DNA of 64,000 nt from Boesenbergia rotunda (Eukaryota; Streptophyta; Magnoliopsida; Zingiberales; Zingiberaceae). Shown here one piece after another: positions 10,133 through 23,130 of the stretch (positions are counted from its first letter, which is position 1; each line of letters opens with the position of its first letter). The stretch lies in the NCBI GenBank assembly GCA_024364735.1, contig JAGFNQ010000288.1, positions 293,499 to 357,498 of the forward strand, written 5' to 3'. Under the pieces are notes generated by a model. It worked only from the letters and a program-made list of their open reading frames with translations, made no database searches and was not told the DNA's origin. The translations under genes were made by a program, and so were the position numbers.

Positions 10133-11313
10133 GATGTAAAGACTCATATTTATGAACATCAAAACTAAATTAAATATAAAGAACATCAGCAAATTTGCTA
10201 CTGTATATATAAGTTCCTTTTAATATATCTGGTCATTATCTCAGTTATTTTTCTTTATCATATTGAAATAAATCATCGATGGATCCTCTTAAGATTTGCT
10301 ATCCACGTGACTTGAGAGAAAATTGAAACAAAGAATTTAAAATAGATTTCCTTCTTCATCCATTTTAATAATGATAGAATATTATTATAATTAATGAGGT
10401 TTTATATTAAAAATAAGAACACTTTCATTCACCTTAAGTGAAAAATAATAATTTTATTTATATTTTCCTCCTAAAAAATAAGCAATCTGCTCAAGATTCC
10501 CAAATGTGCTTTAATAATAACATCTTCATCCACCCATCTAGTTGACACTTTGATATTTTGCTTTAATAAAAGTGCGCCAGGTCTGTAATATAATGCAACA
10601 CATAGTCAACACTTGAAAATGCAACAACAAACTATTGTGCTTAATCAACGCCTAGAAATCCAACAGCAAACTACTATATTAGGCTCTCCCTCATATAAAA
10701 ATTAATTTAATATTAAAGTGAGCAAATAGCCCACATATTATATATTAAACCGATAAAAACAGATAATACACTCGATTATAGCCAAAAGGTCGAGAAAGAT
10801 ATGAATTACTTTAGCGATTTTTATAATTATTCTATGTGTAATTTTCTTTAGTAACTTCAAATATGAGACTATCATTTTTCATACTTCAACTCAAGTAAAG
10901 TTAAAAGCTAGATTTCATTAAAATTAAATAAAATATATTTTAACATACTTTACTGTAATTTATACAGTATTTGAAATTTTAATTTTGAATTTTTTAAAAT
11001 ATAAAATTTGAAATTATCTTTTTTTAATTTGATAAATTATTTTTTAAAATTTTAATTTTGGATTATGATTTAAATATTTTTTAAAGATTTGTAATTACAT
11101 ATTTATCTTTTAAATTCATAATTTTAATATTTATGATTTTATTTTTAAAATTTTTAGAACTCGAAGAATAAGAAATTGAAATTACTAATAAATCTTAAAA
11201 TTATTTTCAATATGAAAAAAAAGATATTAATGTAATTTTGGGTTTTATTAAATTAATTGAGAGTTGATTAGTAAAAAATTTTGATTTTTAATTAAATTAT
11301 ATATATATATATA
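10133..11313. other. AT-rich intergenic DNA, no gene seen
   Basis: Stops are dense in all frames and poly-A/T tracts are long. No domain or RNA gene was recognised. The 3' end runs into a TA repeat that hosts the next element. Confidence 0.6.
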
Positions 11314-11447
11314 AATGCTCTGCTGCAGACGTGATGTGCGGACTCCCCGTGCGGACCACATTGGCAGACCGATCAAGTCCTTACCTGATCGGTTTGGCGC
11401 CTCGGTCATGCACGCGGTCCACACGAAGCGGTCCGCAGCAGAGCATT
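11314..11447. mobile_element. 134-bp MITE-like inverted-repeat element in a TA tract
   Basis: The ends are inverted repeats: AATGCTCTGCTGCAGAC on the left and GTCCGCAGCAGAGCATT on the right (16 of 17 match). It is GC-rich while its surroundings are TA repeats. An inner dyad ACCGATCA...TGATCGGT adds a second hairpin. Flanking TATATA on both sides hides the exact target duplication. Confidence 0.6.
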
Positions 11448-12486
11448 ACTTTATATATATATATATATATATATAAACCATAAGTCTTGTCTTATTAAGT
11501 TTAAATTTCGCAATCTTTCTAATCTAATAATTTTGAAGAGGGTTTCAACTTTCAAGCCTCATGTGGAACAAGTTTGGGGCGGACAACTACCTAATTTGAT
11601 GTGTAACTTTGTGGAATCTTCCAATGGTGACAAAACTTAGATTGACTTGGCACGTGGAGTGTTTTGTTTGTATATTCATCATTTGCTTATTCGAAATTAT
11701 TTTGATTTTTTCTTGATGGCCTAACTTAAATAGCGGAGGGTTTGGAAGAATTTTTTAGATTGATTAAATAATCACGTATAGAAATTTTCGAATTCAGATC
11801 TTGAGGTGGGTCGGGTAGAATTCTATCTATATCTGACATATATATATAGGGTTTTAATATCCTAAGCGCCGCCCATGTGTGTGCCGGGGGTGGGGAGGGG
11901 GGAGGCGGCCACGTGGGAGGCCCATCTCTCGGTAATTATAGGTGGTAATAAGATATTTAGGTAAGACATGAATAATTGTGGCCAACGTAAGAATATGGAA
12001 TTGAGAAGACGACAGACTATCCCAGGCAACCAAGGGACTGTAGATTCCAAGCTATTGCTAATAGTTCGGCTCGAATTTCATAATTCTGTGTTTATGAGAT
12101 GTCTGTCAGTGTCTGATGAAATTTTTTATACAGGATGTAGGGATTTACGATTTACCAGTCTCGTGACTTAAACCCAATATCTCAAATGATAATTTATCGA
12201 TTTTTTACCATTTCGGCTATGCCCGTGAGGATTGGCTGTTGGTGTCTGAGACAACTAATTGGAGTTCGAACAATAAATATATTTAAGCTACAGTCGATTG
12301 GAATTATATCTAGTTAACTAGCAACATGATTATTTCAACGGATGAAATTTTCAATCAACTGCCCCAAATTGAATTGAAGGCGTTTTAATTAAAGTCATTG
12401 AGGCATGTTTGATACAAAGCTTTGTATCAATAGATAATCCACTAACTTTCAATAGATAATCCATTAAAAATCTCCTTTTCTGAATA
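11448..12486. other. unassigned sequence, no gene seen
   Basis: This stretch has short ORFs only and no recognisable domain. It contains a perfect 20-bp palindrome at 12410-12429. Confidence 0.5.
12410..12429. repeat. perfect 20-bp palindrome
   Basis: TGATACAAAGCTTTGTATCA is its own reverse complement. It may be a cruciform, a terminator-like hairpin, or the fused ends of a decayed inverted-repeat element. Confidence 0.8.
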
Positions 12487-12785
12487 TAAACTCAGAGACG
12501 AAGATTCGTCTTTTACAAAAGATAGGAATGACAACAGTGTTTCGGAAGGAATCGATACGGACGACAAATCACCAGAGTCCGTCCCACGAGGACGATGACA
12601 AAAGAAAAGAGATCGCACCCCTGCGAGAACAATACGGGCGTTAATAAGAACACGTCGGAGATTTTCCGACGAATTTCACTCCGACGCTCAAGTCAGAAGT
12701 CAAGTCCCTTGCAGGAAGAAAATCAAAGAGAAAGCTGTAAGTTGAGAGAGCGTCCCCCCAATCATCGGTTACTGGATATAATATC
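12487..12785 (-). repeat. LTR scraps (copia fragment joined to Tat-type LTR end)
   Basis: Bases 12487-12530 match the copia LTR near 15913-15955 (GATTCGTCTTTTACAAAAGA). From 12538 the sequence TGTTTCGGAAGGAATCGATA resembles the start of the LTR at 9364, and ACTCCGACGCTCAAGTCAG follows. Both are truncated remnants. Confidence 0.55.
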
Positions 12786-13649
12786 ATAACCCGCATGTCA
12801 GCGATTCGAGGCGCCCGCGTGGCAGCGATTCGAGGCGCTTGGAAGTAGTCCGAATGCCTTTCATGTCAGGTGCCTCGATCGGCTGTCTGTAGAATTATTG
12901 ATTAAGTATTTCAAATTAATTTAGGTTTATTTAGAGTTTGTTTATTTATGGTTAATTATTTAAATTAGATTTAAGTTTAATTAGGTTGAAATTAAGATAA
13001 ATTAAAGTTAAGTTACAGTTAAGTTAAATTAGTTAAGTTAATTTTAAACTTAAAATTGAGTCTATTAAGTTTGATTAGGTAGATATATTAAATTTAACTT
13101 GAATATTATTTAATTGATTAAGATTTTAATTTAATTACGAATAAATTAGAATTTTAATTTATTATCAAATCAATTAGAATTTCAATTTGTTAGGATTTTG
13201 ATTTGATATTTGAATTAACTAAGATTTTGATTTAAATTTAAGTTGAGGTTATTAATTTCGAATTAATTAGAGTAAGATTAATTTATTATTATTTTTAGGT
13301 TATGTGAATTAAGTTTGATTAGAGCCTTTAATTTAATTTTAAATTAAAATAAGTAAAATTATTCTAATTTTAATTAATCGAATTCTTTAAATAAGTCAAG
13401 ATTAATTAATTAAATTACGAAATTTAATGAATTAAGTTAAGAAATTTAATATATTTTAAAGTTTAATTATTTCATTATGTTCAGATTAAAATTAGGTTGA
13501 GTTTTTTTTTTTTTGAGATTACAAGTAACAGATTAATTGAAAGACAAAACACAACTTGAAACATAATTAAAATTGATCGAAATAAATCTGAAAAATCTAT
13601 CCACACGAGATGAAAATCAAACCTAAGAAGGTCTCAGAAAATTTTTCGG
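12786..13649. repeat. low-complexity TTAA-rich stretch
   Basis: From about 12890 the sequence is a long irregular run of AATTAAG/TTTAATT words without a gene. It looks like expanded low-complexity DNA. Confidence 0.6.
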
Positions 13650-13982
13650 ATTCGGGTTCAGGCTGAGACGGGGACGAGGATGGGTTCAGGCTGAGGCGGG
13701 TATGGAGATACTATCTCCATTTCGGAACCCACCCTGATACAACATGATGGGAGATGGGGATGGAGACGGGGATGAGGATGGGATGGAGAAGGGCATTCCC
13801 CGATTTCCTTTTAGAATTTGGGGTTGGGAAGTGAGGATCGAGGCGGGGATGGGGATGGGGATTTGAACCCATGGGGGTAGGGATGAGGATTCTCTCATTA
13901 GACAGGGATGAGGATCGAGACAGGGATGGGGGCGGGGATGAAATTCGAGGGCGGGTCCCGTCCCGCCCCATTGCCATCCCTA
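13650..13982. mobile_element. second G-rich element, truncated
   Basis: The right end reads CCCGCCCCATTGCCATCCCTA at the same position as the end of the element at 8097-8611, and the body is made of GGGGATGGGGATGG-type runs. The left inverted repeat was not found, so one end seems lost. Confidence 0.5.
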
Positions 13983-14243
13983 TCTAGGTAGTGAATTTGA
14001 TTCTTAAAAATTTTAATACAGATTTGGTTTAGCTTGATTAACCAAGTTTGATTTAGGGATCCATGCTTAAATTTTGTTTTTAATATTTCAATTCACCAAT
14101 GATAGATACAATTTGAATTGAGTCTTTGCCTCGTATCCTTGGATCGATTGTAATGGTTCTTTAAGTCCCAAGTATCATGTCAAGGTACTTAGAACTCCAA
14201 ATGAACTATTCCAACGATCCTTTAAAGTTTTCAACTTGAGCTT

Positions 14244-15230
14244 TCAAATTGAATTTTCTTCCTCAAATTGTTCGACTTGAGTTGAAATTCCAATTTGAGC
14301 TTGTTCAGTTGAAAGACTTAGGTTAGTGTTCTCCTTAAGAGCTTTAACCTCTTTTTGAAATGATTTGATCCAAACATTAGATTTGGCTAGTTTTCGAGTC
14401 ATATCGTAAATTAATGAATACAATTTATTGACTAATGGAGACTCTACATCGTTATTGGCTACATTTGAAACGGATATGAATCTATTGCTTGTCTCAAACT
14501 CAGCTTTGGATTCAGATACGGACTCAGTCTCGACCACTTGTTCTCACGTCAGTAGTGCCAGAAAACTCGCTTGAGCTTGTTCTTCCTCGTTTGATTCTTT
14601 CGATGACGACTCATCCCAAGCTGCATTTAAAACTTTTTTCCTCAGTTGCTTCTTGGTTTCTTGTGTTTGGGTATTCAGTCATGAAATGCCTCTTTTGATT
14701 GAACCCATAACAGATCACCTCTGACTTTGATTTTGTTGTTTGGCTTGGTACACTTTGCTTGTTCTTTGACAGGATTACTTTCTTGATCTCGTGCTTAGTG
14801 AACCTCTTCTTCTTCTTGAATAGTTTCTGAACTAGGTTGACTAGTTTGGAGTTGATTTCTTCGTCGTCTTCTGAATCTGATTCGCCTTCGGATTCAAGTT
14901 TGATTTGAGACTTGGGTTTTGGCTCATTGTTCTTGAACTTTCTATAAGCAAAACAATACCTTTCTCGACCAGAATAGTATTAAATTGTTCTTGTAATTCA
15001 AATTCGAAAAATAATTCATCTAACTTTACCTTTGAAAATCTTAAGAGCTCTTGTAAGCATCGACTATCGATGCCCACAAGGTATTTCTCGAAAAAGCTTT
15101 CAATGCATACTTGATTACGTTCTGGTTCTCGATTGGTTGTCCGATCGCTTGGAGTTTGTTGAGAAGATCTTGGATCCGAGCATGGAGTTGGGTTGCTGAC
15201 TCTCCTTTCTGCATTTTTATGTTAGACAAT
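14244..15230 (-). pseudogene. Ty1/copia gag remnant (UBN2 type)
   Basis: Minus-strand blocks read NIKMQKGESATQLHARIQDL, then NKLQAIGQPIENQNVIKYAL, LWASIVDAYKSS and KLDELFFEFELQEQF. These correspond to the gag segment with 'MKEGESIQEYYSRFQELINEL...VDALQ...LDELLG' character. A further block at 14537-14244 is rich in Ser and Glu. Frame changes and stops separate the blocks, and the expected zinc knuckle near 14690 is disrupted. The gag lies beside a primer-binding site and LTR at 15695-17517, so it belongs to that minus-strand element. Pol is absent. Confidence 0.6.
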
Positions 15231-15694
15231 TTATTTAATATTAAATCATGCTTATATACCTTTGTATCGGAAGTCTGTTCGTGTAGCTCGATCTACTTCT
15301 CCGGTCCTTTGCGCTGATGAAGGGTTCAACCTGGTGGTGCTCCTCCTTGGTCAAATCATATTGTAGAGTCTAGTGGGACTCCATCTACGTCGTTGGGATT
15401 TTGAATCTAGTTTGGATCACTATCCACATATCCACTTGGGTCTTCAAGTGGTACTTAATCTAACCCTTCTAGTAGTTGAAATTTTTGCTAGAGAAAAGAG
15501 ACGGTCAGGCTATATTGTAGCATTCTTGATGGACTATCATAACAAACCTTACACACAAAAAAAAAATGAAGGAAAAAAGAATTTCAAAACTTGGTCTTGA
15601 ATTAGTAGCGTGGAATGAAAGAATTAATAACGAAAAACAAAAAAAAGAGAAAAAAATACTTGAACAATGGTTGTACCAGTTCAGAGTGCCCCCA

Positions 15695-15705
15695 CTTTGA
15701 TACCA
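15695..15705 (-). other. copia primer-binding site, mutated
   Basis: The minus strand reads TGGTATCAAAG next to the LTR edge, differing from TGGTATCAGAG by one base. Confidence 0.6.
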
Positions 15706-15707
15706 AT

Positions 15708-17517
15708 TACAGGATTAAAAAAGCGCTAGGGGGCGTGAATATCGCTTCCCACTTTTTCACGATTTTCATAAACTCGTTTTGAAAACTTATTTTAACGTTT
15801 TGAGTTAGCAGCGAAATAAATACAACTAAATACAACAGGAATACTATTTTTTTACTTGGTTCACAGTCTAGCGACTGCTAGTCAAAGGCCTATAGTTGTT
15901 GACTACTTCCTAATAGAAACTCGGAGATGGTGATTCGTCTTTTACAAAAGATAGGAAAGGTGACAAGTTTACCATTCCCTAAGAGTTATGTACGGAACAA
16001 GATGATTAATAAAGTAATACAAAATATTGACGACACAAGATTTCAAAGTAGATTGTCAATGTTGGACCAACGTTTCAGCATCATAACGATATTTCTGGAG
16101 CGTTGAATACTTGGAGGAATAGTAGAAGTAGAAATTGATTTCCGAAGCTATTGTGCGATGCAACTTTTATTGACCATTCTGAGCACCTGGATCAGCTTCG
16201 GGCACCTCTATCTTGGCTTTTCCGATCCGACACCATTATTGATTTAGCCATCTCGAGACTTGCAAGATTTACTTGGTTCCCAACCACTCCCCCAGGTTTA
16301 ATACGTCCAAGACCTAAGTACGGCGACAGGCGCTCGTCCACTAATGGTCTCTTTTCTTGAACTTTTCCGGAGGTGAAGAAACTAGTCTTATAATTCAAGA
16401 ACAAGCACAAAGAATATATCATAAAATTAAGCACGACTAGTAAAGTAAATACAAACAAATGATAGAGACTGATGCAGAAGTCTTGAGCGCAGCACACCCT
16501 TCCTGGAGCTTCTCTAGTCGCAGAGCTTCTCAACACGTTCGTCTGAGCACAGAGACATTGAGTAGAATGGAAGAATTGATGTTTTGAAGGCTCTGCTCGT
16601 TGCTGCTTATAAAGACCATTTTTGGGCTCTTGGATCAACCCGGGTGCCTCTAGCTTGGCCTATATGATCCGACACCATCGGTGACTTGGCGATCTCCGGG
16701 TGTTGGATCCGTTTCGGGTGCCTGGACGGTTGACGTGACAAGACTAGAACGAAACCTTCTTTGGCTGCGATTTAACCTTCTCGGGCCTCTGGATCCCTTC
16801 TGGGTGCCTAGTTGCTGACGTGCGCTAACCAATTGGAGCGTGCCACCTCATTTGAATGAGGAACTGAGTTTTGGGCAATCTAGGTGCCTGGATCTCCAAT
16901 TTCTTGGAACCATTCGACCGCTTGAAGTTCATTGTTTCAGGCCAACCTTTGAAATCAATTCTCTGTATCACAATATTAGCACAATAACAATGGTATGAGT
17001 AAATGGACCGTTAGACTTATCATAATCTCAACTTAGGATTCCTAGTGAACCCCTTCAGTCGGATCAACGCCTACTGTTCCCTCAACGGGGATGTGTCCTC
17101 ATCATTCTTCCTCACGGAAGAATCTTTCCACCCAGGAGAGTTTACCTGACTTGCTAAACATCCAGTTCTCTAGACCTGTTTAGATTTCCTGCTTAGCATC
17201 CAATCCTTCGACCCCAGGGCTTCCTTCGATGTCCGGTCCTCGCTGACCCATCGACCTACCGGACGTCCAGTTCACTGACCCATCTAAACTTCGCATCTGA
17301 TGTCCTCAATCTACTAAGTATTCTACCTAGTATCCGGTCATGCTGATATACTAGAGCTTCCCCTTGCTTAGTCTCCGATCAACTTGACCTACTAGGTCTT
17401 TCTTAGTTGAGCTACATGCACACTTAGCTAACTTTGTTAGCTCACAACACCGCTTAACTTTGAACTTTTGTCAGTATTAAAATCAGATTTGATTATTTAG
17501 TGCTCCTTGCATCAACA
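15708..17517 (-). mobile_element. Ty1/copia 5' LTR (about 1.8 kb)
   Basis: The inner edge is set by the primer-binding site. The outer end on the minus strand starts TGTTGATGCAAGGAGCACTA at 17517. The LTR-type opening AGCGCTAGGGGGCGTGAATA is analogous to the starts of the copia LTRs at 3781 and 32947. Its distal 170 bases recur at 22366-22535, so it was present before that duplication. Confidence 0.6.
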
Positions 17518-20500
17518 AAACATTGAAGTAATTTCTTAAGCATTTACGATTCAAATCCTACCGCAGAGTATGCTCCTCTAGTAAAATGAAAAATTTAGGA
17601 CATTAGCCGCTGAGCCAAGAGTATTTTCTTCCGGATTTACCTGGTTGCTGATCTATGGGATCAAATTGTCCACCTCTAAGATTAATTGGACTGAAAATTT
17701 AGGTATCTGAATTATTAAAAACAAACAAACAAACAAAGACAATTGAATATATAAATTAAAAAAATATATTAAAAAACCCTTCAAAATTCCACCTGGAACC
17801 CAGGAAGGAATTGGATCAATTCCGAAGCGAGGGAGGTTGGTGGCTATCGCTCTCTCGCGGCTCCCCGTCGTTTGGCTATCGGTCTCAAATCGCCTTCACG
17901 TTCAGGTCGCCATCGATGGCGTGAGACGCCCCCATTTCCACTCACTGGGAAAAACTTTAAAAAAAAAGAAAAACAAAGTGAATTTTTAATTCTTACGGAA
18001 TTTCACACTGTTGTCAATTAATCGAAATACACTGAGATAATGAAAATTATCCGTAGACTAATAAGATTTGAGATGGAATCCATAACATGTTTAGTTCAGG
18101 TAAAAAAAATACTATTGATCGGGAGGTTAGTTGTTTACTGCGATATAGTTCTGAGGAGGGTGTTAAGTGACATGCGGATTCTTAGATGGATCCGTCTAAA
18201 TAGTCGGGTGTTGTTCTCGGTCGGGAACCAGTTCATAAGCTCTCGGTCGGGATCTTGAGTATGTGCTATCTTCAACTTGGAGTATAAGGAGAGGTTGCGT
18301 AGAAGAGCGAGTGCTAATTTGATTGGTGCAATACATATGACTCCCGGTCGGGCATGTATGTATAGTGGTCAGTTGACAGAGTTAATTTCTCTTCGATCGG
18401 AGTAAATTTCAGGGGCGCTTCGTGAAGTTCGTCCATCAAGTGGAGTATTCAATATTTTCGGGAGTGCTATCAATGCATTAAATGACGAAAAAGGAATACG
18501 ACCGTATGCTTTAATAATCACTGGTCGTTATGGGAATACTGGCATAACGGTTGCATTAAATATCATTAAGATTCCAAGAAGAAGAACGGTCAGAGGATAG
18601 AATAAAAGGTAATTAGTGACCCTTGAAAAGGTCAAAATTCTCTTATTTTTTTCACAAATATAATGTTTTCTCTTTCTTTAAAGATCTACTGACTTTAGCA
18701 TCGGAGTGGATCGTCGGAAACCCTTCTGACACCCTTCTAACGTTCCTAGAAGTTCCTGCTTAGGTCATTCTGCTGGCCAATTCTTTAATCTCATCATCAG
18801 ACATCGTCATCTCACTTGTCAACTTCCGGATCAACCGTTAATCTACAACATTTAGCGGAACAAATCCCAAAAATTGCACACGAAATGTGAGAGTTGATCC
18901 AGAAACTTCAACATCTCCGTCGTGACCACTTGCACCTAGTTGGCATTCATTAATCGATTCCTGACGACTCTATTAATTTATTTATTTATTTAAATAAAAT
19001 TTCAAATTAATTGAATTAAAATTTAAATTAAAACGATCAATCATTTCGATTTAATCCAGATTTTAATCATCCTAATTTCCCCTACTCATATTATCAAATT
19101 TTCTTTTTACATTTATCTTGATTAAAATTGTTTAAATTTGACTAAAATTATTTTAATTTAATTAAAATCACATTGATAATAATTTAATCAAAATTACTTT
19201 AATATTTTGATTAATTCATTACGTACCGGACACAAGGCGTATAGGAGGATTAAGTTGATATACTATTTTACAAATGAGATCTCTGTCCTAAGATGTCTCT
19301 GTCTCTGTGTCCCAATTTGTCGGCCATGTCGTTGAGTCATCCGATTGTCGATCGGACAGCATCAACGATCTTCGATGTCATCCCGAATCAAACGATATCC
19401 TAGAGGAATAATGAATTGGTCGGGATCGTAGCAATTGTCATCTCGCCGGATTCGACGGTAAATCCGGTGAGATCGCAATTGCGGCGATTCCCGACGGGTT
19501 TCACCATACCTTCCAGGGTATAGTTTGATTCGGAATGACAGCCGGATGTAGCCGATGGTGTCCGATCGGCGATTGGATGACTCCTCGACCATATATCGTC
19601 GAGTTGAGATACAGAGACAAGGATCATTTTGAGACAGAATTTGTTCTCACTATTTTAAGAAAAATGATAGGGAGAGTGAAAATGGGAGAGTGAAAGGCAA
19701 AGTGAATGACGTGACATTTGCATGCAACGATCTTCGACGGGTTCATCGTGCCCTCAGGATATAATTTGATTTTGGGCGGCGGCCGAAGGTCGCCGATGGT
19801 ATCCAAGCGATAATCGGACATGTGCATGTAAAGTGTCACATCATTCACTTTCACTTTCTTATTTTCACTCTCCTTATCATTGCTCCTATTTTCAAGGTCA
19901 ACCATAGGTGGCACAATAAAATAAAATAAAATAAAATAAACCTAAAAAATAACAAATGTTCCAGAGCTCCAGGAGAATAAAAAATTAATAAATTGGGCAA
20001 CAACAATAACACATTCCTTATTTTCTCCTCCGGGTTAATTAGCTAGACACGACTAACTCCCTTGAGTTATGATGCAGCGGAAAAATAATTAATTATCTCT
20101 TAAATATTTATAATTTAATTCTTAATTATAATAAATTTTATAAAAAAAATTTTATAATAAATTTTATAAAAAAATTTCCTCCAAATAGAACGCGTAATCA
20201 CAAAATGTTGAATTTCTTGATTGCTCATCGCAAATGCTCTTGATTTACTCTAGTAATCGATGAAAATTTTTTATAAGACCAAACTGATGATCTTAAATTA
20301 AATATTATTCAATCTAATTAATTATTTTTTTTAGACACGACTAAGTCTCCATGGGACTAACTCTCCATGGGTGATGGATTGCTTACGTATGGTAAATTTA
20401 TTACACTGATATATATCTTTAAACAAAATTTCTTTCATCTTTTATCGTTGTTATGAATTGGTCTTATAATTTCTTCTTTCACCTAATCCATAAATAAATA

Positions 20501-20676
20501 TGGAAGATGAACGTAATCATCTATAAAAGATATTTAGGATGAGTATTCGTTTAAAATTAATCAAACAAGTCAAATTAATCGAAAATTAAATTAACAGAAA
20601 TCGAGAATTTTCAAACTTATGAAATGGATCGATTTTTTTTTAAATAAAAACCGAATAATTCCATCACATTAATCAC
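17345..20676 (+). repeat. duplicated flank, copy 1 (empty-site copy)
   Basis: It starts in the distal copia LTR, contains the block CTCTCTCGCGGCTCCCCGTC near 17850, an old gypsy LTR-like part (about 18130-18880) and AT-rich sequence to 20676. It matches 22366-25485 (copy 2) and 45403-48073 (copy 3) over long stretches. It lacks the LTR that interrupts copy 2 at GGGAG (empty site 18121-18125) and the hAT element carried by copies 2 and 3 (empty site ACGGTTGC at 18547-18554). No gene was seen. Confidence 0.8.
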
Positions 20677-22349
20677 GTAATAGACAGTAACTTATACCTT
20701 TAGAAGGGTCTCCCGAAGAGTGATTAGCGGTCCAGCCGAAACTTGTGCGGCTACTCCCCCGGAGGACCTTGATGCGTTAACTCGTCCCTCGGACGGCGAC
20801 AAGCCCGAACAGGGAGGAAGTAGTTGGATAACAGGAGCTTCGGGGTGGGGGTGGGGGGTAGGCTGGAGGGGTTGGATTCGCCCCGCTCAGAGCTGGAAGT
20901 CCTCTCACACAAGGCCCCCTCAGTTGGAGCCTCCTTCAGCCACACTAGGGGAAGGATTGCATGGATGCCTCCAAGGCTGCATCTAACCTCTTATTTAGAC
21001 GGTCTAGTCTCATCCGGTATTGAGTACGCAATACCTTCTTACCCCTCGAAGCCTCAGCCCGATCAATGGGGGGAGTGCTAGGTGCTGGGACATCCGCCTT
21101 CAGGACTGCAGCCGACGGGATAAGAGAAGATACAAATGTTCCCCCTCGGAAGGAGAAACAGCCTCCTCGGACACAGAGGGAAGGAGGTCGGGGCCCTCGG
21201 AGCATAGCTTTTTCCATTTCGGGCACAAGTCCTTTGAAATTCGCCTCTTCTGCCGACCGTCGGATTGGGCTGTTGAAGGGGCAGTAGGGGGGAGGACCCC
21301 TCGTTAACTCCCTCTGGACAAACGACTATTGGGGGAGAGACACCGCCATAAGGAAGACCCGCTGACGGATCAACCGGCAGATCGGAAGGCCCTCGGCTCG
21401 CGACGGGCGGAGGTTTAACAGTGGTTTCTACGTTCCCGGATGAATTAGTGGTCCCCTCTGAAGACTCGGCAGGCGCAGGAGGTGCATTAGGAACAGTCGC
21501 GGGAGGAGTCAGCGCCTCCTTGTTGGCCTCCTCCCGCTTGATAAGTTGACCCATCACCTTGGCGAACATGACTTCCTCTACAAACAGTAAGTCAAGAAAA
21601 CATCAGTTAGAACTAACAGACATTCAAGAAAAGGACGAACATACCAAGGCTGGGGCTGATTTGGGTCACTTTGGGGCTAAGGTCCGCTCGGTACATAAGT
21701 TTCTCGCACTGCACCAACCCCGGGCCGCTGAACTCCATGCTGGAGAGGGCATTCCTAGCGCGCTGGTACGCAGGACTCTGAAGGAAGTCTCCCAAAGAGG
21801 GAGGAGTCGATAGAACCTCTATCCAACGAAGGGGACTGAAGGGCAATGCGGGCAGTCAGATGAAGAAAAACTTCTCCTTCCACCCTTTTGCGAAGAAAGG
21901 AACCCTCCTAAAAATCTATGTAATGACGGCGTGGAAATGTCACAACGGGTCAAAATGTAATCACAACCCTTAAATGTCACAACGGGTCGAAATGTAATGA
22001 CGGCGTGGATCGTTTCAAAGGTTATCCAGTAACCGCCGAAAGAGGGAGAGGACGTGACATAAATCGTGGGGACGTGGCAAAGCGGCGGAGGCCAGTATAA
22101 AAGGTACCCCAACCCCTCTGGTAAGGGGGGTTAAGCATTCTCTACGACTCATATATTCTTTTCTGTCTTATACCTTTCTCCATCGAGGTACTGACTTGAG
22201 CATCCGAGTGGGCTTCGCCGGACAACCTCCGGCGTGTTCCCCTAACGCTCGTGTTGATCTCGCAGGGCGCAGAGTTCCTCCCCTCCTGTTCGCTTCTACG
22301 GGGTCAGAACCTCGGTGATCGGTTATCGTCGTCGACTCCTTCCAGAACA
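20677..22349 (+). mobile_element. 3' end of Tat-type element 2
   Basis: An antisense ORF fragment (minus strand, 20720-21905) is followed by a truncated LTR, 21915-22349, ending CCTTCCAGAACA. The order matches element 1 turned round. Everything 5' of the antisense ORF is missing, and the left edge joins the end of flank copy 1. Confidence 0.65.
20720..21905 (-). pseudogene. Tat antisense ORF copy 2, truncated
   Basis: On the minus strand the remaining N-terminal end is FLGGFLSSQKGG near 21900. Next come YQRARNALSSMEFSGPGLVQ (about 21770) and FAKVMGQLIKREEANKEAL (about 21560), which match MEFSGPGLVQ-like and MNRLIKWEEANEQAL blocks of copy 1 in the same order. A proline-rich linker and a short basic coiled stretch near 21000 follow. 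Splice-like sites separate the blocks, as in copy 1. The N-terminal domain and the C-terminal coiled coil are mostly lost. Confidence 0.6.
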
Positions 22350-23130
22350 TCGATCAGGCTGATCTACTAGAGCTTCCACTTGCTTAGTCTTTGGTCAGCT
22401 TGACCTACTAGGTCTTTCTTAGTTGAGCTACAAGCACACTTAGCCAACCTTGTTAGCTCACAACACCACTTAACTTTGAACTTTTATCAGTATCAAAATC
22501 AGATTTGATTATCTGGTACTCCTTGTATCAACAAGACATTGAAGCAATTTTTTAAGCATTTACGATTCAAATCCTACTGCAAAGTATGTTTTTCTAGTAA
22601 AATGAAAAATTTAGGACATTGGTTGCTAAGCCAAGAGTATTTTCTTCCGGATTTACCTGGTTGCTGATCTATGGGATCAAATTGTCCACCTCTAAGATTA
22701 ATTGGACTGAAAATTTAGGTATCTGAATTATTACAAACAAACAAACAAACCAGACAATTGAATATATAAATTTTAAAAAATTATTAAAAAACCCCTCAAA
22801 ATTCCACCTGGAACCCAGGAAGGAATTGGATCAATTCCGAACCGAGGGAGGTTGGTGGCTATCGCTCTCTCGCGGCTCCCCGTCGCTTGGCTATCGGTCT
22901 CAAATCGCTGTCACGTTCAGGTCGCCGTTGATGGCGTGAGACGGCCCACTTCCACTCACTGAGAAAAATTTAAAAAAAAAAACAAAGTGAATTTTTTGAT
23001 TCTTACGGAATTTCACACTGTTGTCAATTAATCGAAATACACTGAGATAATGAAAATTATCCGTACACTAATAAGAATTGAGAGACCATGACATGTTTAG
23101 TTCAGGTAAAAATATACTATTGATCGGGAG

